Assembly: GCA_002418005.1 (NCBI GenBank) | Contig: DIDF01000093.1 | Location: 14,943 to 78,942 of the forward strand | DNA: 64,000 bases | Direction of reading: 5' to 3' | From: Lactobacillaceae bacterium UBA5807 | GTDB taxonomy: Bacteria; Bacillota; Bacilli; Lactobacillales; Lactobacillaceae | Shown here: in pieces, positions 35,366-43,664 of the stretch | How the letters are laid out: every line of letters begins with the position of its first letter | Position numbering within the stretch: the stretch's first letter is position 1 | Made by a program: the position numbers and the translations under genes | The notes under the pieces: model-generated | What the model saw: the letters and a program-made list of their open reading frames with translations, nothing else | What the model was told of the DNA's origin: nothing | Database searches by the model: none

Positions 35366-36643
35366 TTAATCAGGTTGAACGAAAGACCCAAATCGTTTTT
35401 GTTCAGTTTCATTCAGTTCTGCGGTAATTAATGTTCCGTTTGCTTGGTAATCTGTTTTTAAAACATTGCTGTTTTCGTTAAGATAAGCAACTATTTCACC
35501 CTTATCAAATGGAATTAAAAGTGAAACTACTTGATAATTTTTAAATAACTTCTCTTTTATAATCTTTGCTAATTCTTCTAAAGATTGATTATCTATCGCA
35601 GACATTATCAAATTACCTCCTTCTCTTGTAGGAAAGGAAATATCTATTTTATCGGCTTTATTTAATGCAGTGACCATTGGCACCTCAGTTACCCCAATTT
35701 CGTCCAAAGTTTCTTCGGTGGTTTTCATCATTAAATCTCGGTGTTCATCTGAGTAGTCGACAACCTGGATTAATAAATCAGCATTGGCTGCTTCAGAAAG
35801 AGTTGATTTAAAAGCTTGAACCAGTTGGTGGGGCAGTTGACTGACAAAACCGACAGTATCGCTTAGTAAAAATGTCTTTTGATCAGGTAAGGTTAATTTT
35901 CGAACTGAAGTGTCCAAAGTTGCAAATAGCATGTTCTTCACCAAAACCTGTTTATCTTCATCTTCGCCAAAAAGTTTTATTAACCCGTTCATAACAGTTG
36001 ATTTACCGGCATTAGTATATCCAACCAAAGCAACCGTAGGAATCTGGCTTTTATCGCGAAGCTTTCTTTTAGTCTCGTCGGCTTTGGATGCCTCTTTTAG
36101 CTCATGATTAACGTGGGTGATTCGCTTTTCTAAAGTTCGCCGATTTAATTCGTATTGTGATTCACCGGCACCACGGTTGGTAAACCCGCCGCCTGCGCTT
36201 GTACCGGTTTGTTGATCAAGCCTTTGGCTGGCACTGGTATGCAGCCTAGGAAGCTGATACTTTAGCTTTGCCAGTTCAACTTGGAGATTTGCTTCCTTTG
36301 ATTGTGCCCGATTAGCAAATATCTCTAAGATAAGCCCAGTACGATCAATTATTTTTGCACTGGTTTGTTTTTCAATATTTCTAATCTGGCTGGGCGATAA
36401 TTCGTCATTAGCAACTACTGTCTTAATTCCGGTTTCTTGAACTATTTCAGAAAGCTCATCTATTTTTCCTTTTCCAAAATAAGTAGCCGGATCTGGCTTG
36501 TCCAGCTTTTGAACCAATTGCTCAGCTGGCTTCATATTATTTGCTTCTACTAAATTGCTCAGTTCAGTCATGGAATATTCGAAGTTTCCACCGTGATTTA
36601 AACCAATTGTAATCACCGGTAGGCTTTTATCTGAGTTGTCCAT
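35366..36643 (-). CDS. hflX: GTPase HflX
   Basis: 425 residues. The N-terminal HflX domain (GKGKIDEL, then VVANDELSPSQIRNIEKQ) is followed by a glycine-rich linker (GGGFTNRGAGESQYE). The G domain has G1 GYTNAGKSTVMN, G3 DTVGFV and G4 NKAD. HflX binds the 50S subunit and splits stalled or hibernating ribosomes under stress. AGGAGG precedes the ATG. Confidence 0.95.
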   Translation of the reverse strand: MDNSDKSLPVITIGLNHGGNFEYSMTELSNLVEANNMKPAEQLVQKLDKPDPATYFGKGKIDELSEIVQETGIKTVVANDELSPSQIRNIEKQTSAKIIDRTGLILEIFANRAQSKEANLQVELAKLKYQLPRLHTSASQRLDQQTGTSAGGGFTNRGAGESQYELNRRTLEKRITHVNHELKEASKADETKRKLRDKSQIPTVALVGYTNAGKSTVMNGLIKLFGEDEDKQVLVKNMLFATLDTSVRKLTLPDQKTFLLSDTVGFVSQLPHQLVQAFKSTLSEAANADLLIQVVDYSDEHRDLMMKTTEETLDEIGVTEVPMVTALNKADKIDISFPTREGGNLIMSAIDNQSLEELAKIIKEKLFKNYQVVSLLIPFDKGEIVAYLNENSNVLKTDYQANGTLITAELNETEQKRFGSFVQPD

Positions 36644-36990
36644 GTTCTCCTCCTAAATATTTTTGTTCAAGTATAACACACATGTGTCGAAAATTTGTAG
36701 ACATTATTTGTTTGACTACTCTAAAGGATCAATTTTTGTTAGAAGTTTGCGATTTTATTAAAGAATAAGGATTGATTAAAAACTTATTAGTAATAAATAG
36801 GAAATTAAGTAAACCGAATTACTTACTATTGTATTGACATTTAACAAATAAAAACACCTCGCAAACATAAACTTAATTAAATTTGTTTTGCTTAAAGTGT
36901 GCAAACGGTTATTGATTTTAATTAAATTTTAATTTAAAATGATAACTAATCTGAAATCTGAGGATTTCGGTTAAGAAAGGGAGCATGAAT
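36644..36990 (+). promoter_or_regulatory. Regulatory region upstream of oppA
   Basis: 347 bases without a gene, very AT-rich. A promoter-like pair TTGATT (36912-36917) and TAAAAT (36935-36940) with 17-base spacing lies about 50 bases before oppA. Upstream of it is an imperfect dyad: ACAC...GCAAACA (36854-36867) faces TGTTTTGC...GTGT (36884-36900). It could be an operator. No riboswitch or T-box motif is recognised. Confidence 0.5.
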
Positions 36991-38613
36991 ATGAAATGGA
37001 ATTCATTTGCTAAGCTCGGTGGGGTTGCTGCTTTTGCTGCACTTGTATTAGCAGGCTGTGGAAGTAGTAATTCTTTTAATGGTGGCAGCTCAAAGACTTT
37101 GAATTGGTCCATTAGTACTGAATTGCCTACGATGGATATTTCTAAGTCAACTGACCTTTATTCTGGTCAAACAATTAACGCAACTGGTGAAGGTCTTTTG
37201 AGATATACGGGGAACAGTAAAGTTGGTCCTGGTGTTGCTACTAGTTACAAGGTTTCTAATGGTGGTAAGACTTGGACATTCAACTTGAGAAAGTCTCAAT
37301 GGAGTAATGGGACCCCGGTTACTGCCAATGACTTTGTTTATTCATGGCAGAGAACTGTAACTCCAAAGACTGCTTCACAATACGCATACATATTTGCCAA
37401 CATTCAAAATGCAGCTCAAATTTCTGCTGGCAAGATGGCGCCATCCAAGTTAGGAGTCAAGGCAAGTGGTAACAACAAGTTGGTTGTTAACTTGGTAAAG
37501 CCACAAAGTTACTTCAAGTACATGGTTGCAATGTCAACCTTCTTCCCTATGAACAAAGCTCAAGTTACTAAGGAAGGTTCTAAGTACGGAACTAACGATG
37601 CTAGTCTTCTTTCAAACGGCCCATACGTTTTGAAGAATTGGAACAGCACAAAGGATTCATGGTACTTATCAAAGAATCCGAAGTATTGGAATGCTAAGAA
37701 TGTTAAGTTGAGTAAGATCAACTTCACCGTTATTAAGGATCCATCAACTGCTTTGAACAGTTATAACGGCAACAAGATTGATTACACTACATTAAATGGT
37801 GTTCAAGTAAAGCAATACAAGAACAAGCCAGGATTTGAGAACCATGCTGAAGCTTCAACCTTCTATATGGTTATGAACCAAAAGAAGGATCCAATCTTCA
37901 AGAGTGCTGATGCCAGAAAGGCAATTTCATTGGCTATTGATAAGCATCATTTGGTAAACACAGTTCTCGCTGATGGTTCACTCTTCCCTAAGGGATTTGT
38001 TGCCTCACAAATGATCACTAAGAATGGTACTGATTTTGCTGATGCTGCTTCTGTTCCGGAAGCTGTTTCATACAATATGAAACAAGCTAAAGCTCTCTGG
38101 GCTAAAGCTGAAAAAGCTACTGGTCAAAAGTCATTCAACTTCAATTATGTCGCTGATGACACAACTACTTCAAAGAACATTTCTCAATATGTTCAAAATC
38201 AATTGGAACAATTGCCAGGTGTTAAGGTTAATAACCAGAACCTTCCATTTGCTAACAGATTGAATCGTCAGACTAAAGGCCAATTTGATATCACTGTTGC
38301 CGGCTGGATTGCTGACTACCCAGATCCAAGTGACTTCCTTGATTTGATGACTTCAAAGAATTCATACAACTATGGTCATTGGAGTAATGCTCAATATGAT
38401 GCTTTGGTTAAGAAGTCAGAATCTACTGATGCCAACAACGAAGCTGCTCGTTGGTCAGATATGGTTCAAGCTGAAAAAGTATTGATGAAAGACCAAGGGG
38501 TTGTTCCTTTGTATCAACAAAGTCTTGCAACATTGACTCGTTCAAATGTTAAAGGGGTATTGTTCATTCCAACTTCACCAGAAATTGATTGGACAAGCGC
38601 TTATATGAAGTAA
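36991..38613 (+). CDS. oppA: Oligopeptide ABC transporter, peptide-binding lipoprotein
   Basis: 540 residues from the ATG at 36991, which has AAAGGGAG eight bases upstream; an ATG at 36985 is too close to that site. Lipoprotein signal with lipobox VLAGC (Cys23). The family 5 solute-binding fold is marked by DISKSTDLYSGQTINATGEGLL, VYSWQRTVTP and DITVAGWIADYPDPSDFLD. It captures oligopeptides at the outer face of the membrane. Codons are strikingly biased (AAG, AAC, TTC, GTT) relative to its neighbours, as expected of a very highly expressed protein. A hairpin between it and oppB may lower downstream expression. Confidence 0.94.
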   Translation: MKWNSFAKLGGVAAFAALVLAGCGSSNSFNGGSSKTLNWSISTELPTMDISKSTDLYSGQTINATGEGLLRYTGNSKVGPGVATSYKVSNGGKTWTFNLRKSQWSNGTPVTANDFVYSWQRTVTPKTASQYAYIFANIQNAAQISAGKMAPSKLGVKASGNNKLVVNLVKPQSYFKYMVAMSTFFPMNKAQVTKEGSKYGTNDASLLSNGPYVLKNWNSTKDSWYLSKNPKYWNAKNVKLSKINFTVIKDPSTALNSYNGNKIDYTTLNGVQVKQYKNKPGFENHAEASTFYMVMNQKKDPIFKSADARKAISLAIDKHHLVNTVLADGSLFPKGFVASQMITKNGTDFADAASVPEAVSYNMKQAKALWAKAEKATGQKSFNFNYVADDTTTSKNISQYVQNQLEQLPGVKVNNQNLPFANRLNRQTKGQFDITVAGWIADYPDPSDFLDLMTSKNSYNYGHWSNAQYDALVKKSESTDANNEAARWSDMVQAEKVLMKDQGVVPLYQQSLATLTRSNVKGVLFIPTSPEIDWTSAYMK

Positions 38614-38638
38614 AGCTAACTAAATAGTTAGAAAAACA

Positions 38639-38672
38639 ATGAGACTGGTTAAATGTCCAGTCTCTTTGTGAT
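38639..38672 (+). terminator. Intercistronic hairpin/partial terminator between oppA and oppB
   Basis: GAGACTGG pairs with CCAGTCTC around TTAAATGT, followed by TTTG only. The weak T tail suggests partial read-through, giving more oppA than oppBCDF transcript. Confidence 0.7.
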
Positions 38673-38719
38673 TAGAATCATCTTTTAAAATAAACAGGTT
38701 TTAGAAATGAGGAACTCAT

Positions 38720-39646
38720 ATGGTTAAGTATCTGGCAAAAAGAATCTTTTACATCATCTTGACTCTTTTTATCGTTGCGACAGTTACCTTCTTCCTGATG
38801 AAGATTATGCCAGGGACACCTTTTGCTAACCAACAAAAATTGCCGCCGGCTCAACAAGCTCAACTCGCTGCCCAATATGGATTAAATAAGCCTGTTTGGG
38901 AGCAGTATTTGCTTTATCTTGTCGGGTTATTACACGGAAACTTTGGAGTTTCCTATCAATTTAGTAATCAACCGGTTTCCTACCTGATTGGCAGTCGTAT
39001 TTGGGTTTCAATTCAACTTGGTGCCGAAGCAATGGTGGTTGGAGTCTTGCTTGGACTGATCATCGGGGCTATTGGTGCCATTCGTGCCGGTAGTTGGGTT
39101 GATACCTCAGCTACAATTGTTTCAATTTTGGGGGTTTCAATTCCGTCATTTGTTTTGGCGGTATTGCTTCAGGTATACATTGGCCTGGATACTAGAATTC
39201 TTCCAATTGCCGGTTGGGGTGGATTTGAATATACCATTTTGCCAATGTTGGCATTGGCTGCTCAGCCGTTAGCAGAAACTGCGAGGTTTATGCGAACGGA
39301 AATGGTGGATGTTTTAAACTCTGATTATATTGAATTAGCTAAGGCTAAAGGCTTGAGTAAATATGGGGTTATTTATCACCATGCTTTGCGAAATAGTCTA
39401 ATTCCAATTGTTACTATTGTTGGGCCTTTGGCTGTTAATATCATGACTGGTTCAATGGTTGTTGAAAACATTTTCTCAATTCCTGGAATTGGGGATCAAT
39501 TTGTTAAGTCAATTATGACCAACGACTATCCAACTATCATGGGATTGACTATCGTCTATTGTTTGATGCTTTGTGTGGTTCTTTTAATCACTGATATTTT
39601 ATATGGCATCATTGATCCACGAATTCGAATCACAGATTCTAAGTAG
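38720..39646 (+). CDS. oppB: Oligopeptide ABC transporter, permease
   Basis: 308 residues and six helices of the DppB/OppB family. Landmarks are the N-terminal MVKYLAKRIFYIILTLFIVATVTFFLM, the GLNKPVWEQYLLYLVGLLHGNFGVS loop and the EAA loop LAKAKGLSKYGVIYHHALRNSLIP. AGGAACTC-type spacing precedes the ATG. Confidence 0.94.
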   Translation: MVKYLAKRIFYIILTLFIVATVTFFLMKIMPGTPFANQQKLPPAQQAQLAAQYGLNKPVWEQYLLYLVGLLHGNFGVSYQFSNQPVSYLIGSRIWVSIQLGAEAMVVGVLLGLIIGAIGAIRAGSWVDTSATIVSILGVSIPSFVLAVLLQVYIGLDTRILPIAGWGGFEYTILPMLALAAQPLAETARFMRTEMVDVLNSDYIELAKAKGLSKYGVIYHHALRNSLIPIVTIVGPLAVNIMTGSMVVENIFSIPGIGDQFVKSIMTNDYPTIMGLTIVYCLMLCVVLLITDILYGIIDPRIRITDSK

Positions 39647-39659
39647 GAGGGAATATTAA

Positions 39660-40691
39660 ATGGCTGATAATTCAAAACAATTTTCTGCCGATGATTTTGA
39701 TCTTTTAAATCAAAATGACCGTTCAAAATTGGATGATGAAAAAATCGCAGCACCATCATTAACCTTCTTACAGGATTCTTGGCGCCGTTTAAGAAAAAAC
39801 AAGGCAGCAATGATTGCCTTGGTTTTACTAGTAATTTTGTTTGTTCTATCTTTCGGTTCAGGTCTGTTACCACTAAGCCCGTATAATTATCAATATAGTA
39901 ATTACACTAATTTGCCACCCAAAATTCCTGGTATCGATATCAATGGTTTTAATGGAACCATTATGCAAGGTGGAGTCAGAGTTAATGCCTATGTTCAAAA
40001 CCATGTTCCAAGTAACGTATACTTCTTGCTTGGGACAGATGGTCTTGGTCGAGATCTTTTTGCGCGGATCCTTTATGGAACCAGAATTTCATTAACTATT
40101 GCCGTGGTTGCTAGTTTCTTTGACTTGGCTTTCGGAGTTGTTTATGGAATTATTTCTGGCTGGATTGGCGGGAGAACCGACACGATTATGCAGCGGATTA
40201 TTGAAATTCTGTTATCAATTCCTAATTTGGTTGTTATGATTTTGTTCCTGGTTGTTTTAAAACCTGGACTTCTTCCAATTATTTTGGCTATCGCTTTGAC
40301 TAGTTGGATCAACATGGCTCGTCTTGTTCGTGCTGAAACTTTGGAATTAAAGGAACAGGAGTTTGTTTTGGCTGCTAGGACATTAGGCGAAAGTTCTTTC
40401 AAAATTGCCTTCAAGCATCTTTTACCTAATTTAAGTAGTATTATCATTATTAATTTGATGTTCACTATCCCAGGGGCTATTTTCTTCGAAGCCTTTCTTG
40501 CCTGGATTGGTATTGGTGTTCCTTCGCCGGCCGCTTCACTTGGTACTTTAATTTCTGATGGCCAAAAGAACTTTCAGTTCTTACCGTATCAAATGTGGTA
40601 TCCAGCTCTGGTTTTGGTTATCATCATGTTGGCATTTAATATCTTGGGTGATGGGCTGCGGGATGCCTTTGATCCAAGGAGTAGAAGGTAG
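39660..40691 (+). CDS. oppC: Oligopeptide ABC transporter, permease
   Basis: 343 residues. A long cytoplasmic N-terminus and the OppC_N helix (KNKAAMIALVLLVILFVLSF) precede five further helices. FLLGTDGLGRDLFARILYGTRISL is the family hallmark, and the EAA loop is AARTLGESSFKIAFKHLLPN. It follows oppB by 13 bases. Confidence 0.94.
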   Translation: MADNSKQFSADDFDLLNQNDRSKLDDEKIAAPSLTFLQDSWRRLRKNKAAMIALVLLVILFVLSFGSGLLPLSPYNYQYSNYTNLPPKIPGIDINGFNGTIMQGGVRVNAYVQNHVPSNVYFLLGTDGLGRDLFARILYGTRISLTIAVVASFFDLAFGVVYGIISGWIGGRTDTIMQRIIEILLSIPNLVVMILFLVVLKPGLLPIILAIALTSWINMARLVRAETLELKEQEFVLAARTLGESSFKIAFKHLLPNLSSIIIINLMFTIPGAIFFEAFLAWIGIGVPSPAASLGTLISDGQKNFQFLPYQMWYPALVLVIIMLAFNILGDGLRDAFDPRSRR

Positions 40692-40702
40692 GTGATTTTA
40701 AG

Positions 40703-41800
40703 ATGGAAAATAAAGATGATGTTTTGGAAGTTAGAAATCTTAAAATCAACTTCAAGACGTATGCTGGTGATGTTAAGGCAATCAGAGATGTAAGCTTTGA
40801 CCTTAAAAAAGGTGAAACTTTGGCAATAGTTGGTGAATCCGGTTCTGGTAAAACTGTTACCACCCGAAGTATTATGGGCTTACTCGCCAATAATGCTGTT
40901 GTCGCTGGTGGCAAAATTGAATTTCATGATCAAAACTTGCTTAAACTTGGTCGAAAACAAATGGATGGTATTCGTGGCCGAGATATTGCTGAAATTTTTC
41001 AAGATCCAATGACTTCACTTGACCCGACTATGAAGATTTGTCGCCAGATTGCTGAACCTTTAATCATTCATAAAGGAATGAAAAGGGAAAAAGCAATGGC
41101 TCAGGCTTTGGAAATGATGAAACTGGTTGGAATTGAAGACGCTGAGCATCGAATTAACAACTATCCTCACCAATTTTCCGGTGGGATGAGACAACGAATT
41201 GTTATTGCGATTGCTTTGGTTAATCGACCTGAAATTTTAATTGCTGATGAACCAACAACTGCCTTGGATGTGACTATTCAGGCTCAAATCCTTCGTTTAA
41301 TGAAAGAACTTCAGGAAAAGATCAATACTTCGATTATTTTCATTACTCATGATTTAGGTGTTGTTGCTGGAATGGCTGATAGAGTTGCTGTTATGTATGC
41401 TGGCAAGATTGTCGAGTATGGAACAGTTGACGAAATTTTCTATAATCCTAAACATCCTTATACTTGGGGTTTGTTAAGCTCAATGCCAACTCTAGATACT
41501 AAAAGTGAGACATTGCCTTCAATTCCAGGAACACCGCCTGATCTTTTGGATCCGCCAAAAGGTGATGCTTTTGCGGCAAGAAATAAGTATGCTTTGAAGA
41601 TTGATACTGAAAAGCAACCACCATTCTTTAAAGTCTCACCAACTCATTATGCAGCTACTTGGCTGCTTGATCCTAAAGCGCCAAAAGTAACTCCACCAGA
41701 ACAAATTATTGAGCGTCAAAAGCACTTTGCGCAATTGACAAAGAAAACTCAAAAGCAAAATCTTAATAAGCACATCAACGAACAGGAGGAGCAATTGTAA
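40703..41800 (+). CDS. oppD: Oligopeptide ABC transporter, ATP-binding protein
   Basis: 365 residues. Walker A GESGSGKTVTTR, Q-loop IFQDPMTSLDPT, signature FSGGMRQR, Walker B ILIADEPTTALD and switch His ITHDLGVVAGM. The C-terminal oligopeptide-transporter extension follows (HPYTWGLLSSMP and a PGTPPDLLDPP motif). In place of the iron-sulfur-type cysteine cluster seen in some homologues there are no cysteines. The TAA stop shares one base with the oppF ATG. Confidence 0.95.
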   Translation: MENKDDVLEVRNLKINFKTYAGDVKAIRDVSFDLKKGETLAIVGESGSGKTVTTRSIMGLLANNAVVAGGKIEFHDQNLLKLGRKQMDGIRGRDIAEIFQDPMTSLDPTMKICRQIAEPLIIHKGMKREKAMAQALEMMKLVGIEDAEHRINNYPHQFSGGMRQRIVIAIALVNRPEILIADEPTTALDVTIQAQILRLMKELQEKINTSIIFITHDLGVVAGMADRVAVMYAGKIVEYGTVDEIFYNPKHPYTWGLLSSMPTLDTKSETLPSIPGTPPDLLDPPKGDAFAARNKYALKIDTEKQPPFFKVSPTHYAATWLLDPKAPKVTPPEQIIERQKHFAQLTKKTQKQNLNKHINEQEEQL

Positions 41801-42765
41801 TGGATTATTCAAAAGCAAAGAAAATTTTGCAGGTTAGCCATTTGAAACAATATTTCAATATTGGTAAAGCCAACGAAGTTCATGCGGTTGACGATATCAG
41901 TTTTGATGTGTATGAGGGAGAAACTTTTGGTTTGGTTGGTGAGTCTGGTTCTGGGAAAACTACCACTGGTCGCGCAATTATTGGTTTGTATAAACCAACT
42001 GCTGGAAAAGTAGTTTTTAAAGGCCAAGATGTTGCCAAACTTAAATCCAAAGAAGATAAACAAAAGTTTCACCGTGATATGCAGATGATCTTTCAGGATC
42101 CATATGCTTCTTTAAATCCACGGATGAAAGTTAAAGATATTGTTGCTGAAGGAATCGATATTAATCATTTAGCCAAAGATGATGCTGACCGATCAAAACA
42201 GGTAGAAGATTTGCTTGAAACTGTTGGTTTGAATAAAGATCACTCCAGTCGTTATCCCCATGAGTTTTCTGGTGGCCAGCGGCAAAGAATTGGCATCGCT
42301 AGAGCTTTAGCAGTTCAACCCGAATTTATTATTTGTGATGAACCAATTTCAGCCCTTGACGTTTCAATTCAAGCCCAGGTTGTTAATCTTCTTAAGGAAC
42401 TTCAACGAGATAAACATTTGACCTATCTGTTTATTGCCCATGATCTTTCAATGGTTAAGTACATTTCTGATCGAATTGGAGTCATGCATTATGGCCGATT
42501 ACTCGAAATTGCTTCTTCAGACGATATTTATGAGCATCCTTTGCACGATTACACTAGAAGCTTACTTTCTGCTATTCCAGTTCCTGATCCCGAGTATGAG
42601 AGAAGCAGAGTTCAGCTTGATTATGACTCTGCTCCTGAGTTTGACGGAAAAGAACGGCATATTGTTGAAATTGTCCCTCATCATTACGTTTATGCGAGTG
42701 AAGATGAGATACCAAAGTATAAAAAAAGGGCTGAAGAATTTGCTAACAAAGCTTCAGCTAAATAA
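41800..42765 (+). CDS. oppF: Oligopeptide ABC transporter, ATP-binding protein
   Basis: 321 residues. Walker A GESGSGKTTTGR, Q-loop IFQDPYASLNPR, signature FSGGQRQR, Walker B FIICDEPISALD and IAHDLSMVKYI. Forms the ATPase heterodimer with OppD. The ATG overlaps the oppD stop by one base, and an AGGAGG site lies inside oppD's end. Last gene of oppABCDF. Confidence 0.95.
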   Translation: MDYSKAKKILQVSHLKQYFNIGKANEVHAVDDISFDVYEGETFGLVGESGSGKTTTGRAIIGLYKPTAGKVVFKGQDVAKLKSKEDKQKFHRDMQMIFQDPYASLNPRMKVKDIVAEGIDINHLAKDDADRSKQVEDLLETVGLNKDHSSRYPHEFSGGQRQRIGIARALAVQPEFIICDEPISALDVSIQAQVVNLLKELQRDKHLTYLFIAHDLSMVKYISDRIGVMHYGRLLEIASSDDIYEHPLHDYTRSLLSAIPVPDPEYERSRVQLDYDSAPEFDGKERHIVEIVPHHYVYASEDEIPKYKKRAEEFANKASAK

Positions 42766-42772
42766 GTAAAAT

Positions 42773-42815
42773 AAATGAGGTCTTAACAAAGTTTTCTTTG
42801 TTAAGACCTCATTTT
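42773..42815. terminator. Terminator of the opp operon (bidirectional)
   Basis: AAATGAGGTCTTAACAAA pairs perfectly with TTTGTTAAGACCTCATTT around GTTTTC, between convergent genes. Confidence 0.93.
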
Positions 42816-42822
42816 ACTTCTT

Positions 42823-43479
42823 CTATAAATCAGTTCCTACGTTGTTATAGTATTGAATGGTGTATTTACCATCATCATAATTCAAACGGGTGACAGAGCC
42901 ATTTTTTGTTGATACATCGATTGGAATGTCACTCCACTTGCTGACAACATTTCTGATTAAAGTTCCATGAGTGGCGATGAGGATGTTTCCACCATTGGAG
43001 GCTCTGGCGATTACTTCGTCGATTCCTAATTGAAGTCGTTTCCAAAGCTTTTCACTAGTTTCTGCATCTTGATAAGGATCAGCCGCGGCGATGATGTCTT
43101 CGGCTTTTTCAATTCCATAAACTTCAATCATTTCGTGAAAAGAACCTTGTCCTCTGGGCCCAGCAATGATATGCCAAGTTTTAACATCATCTTCGCCTTC
43201 CCAGTATCCAAAGTTTAGTTCCCTGAACGCTTTTTTAGGTTTTACTTCTTTTGCCTTAGAATTAGAATTTAGTTTTAAAATTGTATTTCCTGTATCAATT
43301 GCCCTTTGAAGATCGCTACTATAAGCTGCGTCAAACTTGATTGAACGTAATCGATTACCAGCGTCTTTGGCATCTTGAATTCCCTTTTCTGTGAGTGGAG
43401 AATCAATTACCCCCTGAATTCGGTGATACTTGTTAAGATAAGTTTGACCGTGGCGAACAAAGAAAAGCGAAATTGTCAT
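42823..43479 (-). CDS. Histidine phosphatase family protein
   Basis: 218 residues. The phospho-acceptor histidine is in FFVRHGQTYLNKYHRIQG at the N-terminus; SSDLQRAIDTG, the Glu-bearing ELNFGYWEGED and the second His in LIATHGTLIRN complete the active site. The family covers phosphoglycerate mutases and assorted phosphatases. The long insertion (about 95-150) suggests a phosphatase rather than glycolytic GpmA. AGGAGG precedes the ATG. Confidence 0.9.
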   Translation of the reverse strand: MTISLFFVRHGQTYLNKYHRIQGVIDSPLTEKGIQDAKDAGNRLRSIKFDAAYSSDLQRAIDTGNTILKLNSNSKAKEVKPKKAFRELNFGYWEGEDDVKTWHIIAGPRGQGSFHEMIEVYGIEKAEDIIAAADPYQDAETSEKLWKRLQLGIDEVIARASNGGNILIATHGTLIRNVVSKWSDIPIDVSTKNGSVTRLNYDDGKYTIQYYNNVGTDL

Positions 43480-43605
43480 AAAGATCCTCCTAAGTATACA
43501 AATGAATTAATATCACCAACATTATATCATAATCAGTGTGTTTTCTAGGTTATACCAATTGATTCCTTCTAGTTCATTTTTTCATTCCCAGAGAGGAAGC
43601 TTCTT

Positions 43606-43634
43606 TTGAAAAGCAAAGGGTTTTATGGTAAACT
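43606..43634 (+). promoter_or_regulatory. Promoter of helD
   Basis: TTGAAA (43606-43611) and TAAACT (43629-43634) with a 17-base spacer, about 30 bases before the ATG. Confidence 0.65.
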
Positions 43635-43664
43635 GTTTAGTCAAGTTACAGGGGGGCTTATAAT

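Noticed and set aside
36834..36839. Perfect TTGACA as -35 of oppA
   Set aside because: No acceptable -10 lies 16-18 bases downstream; the pair at 36912-36940 is better.
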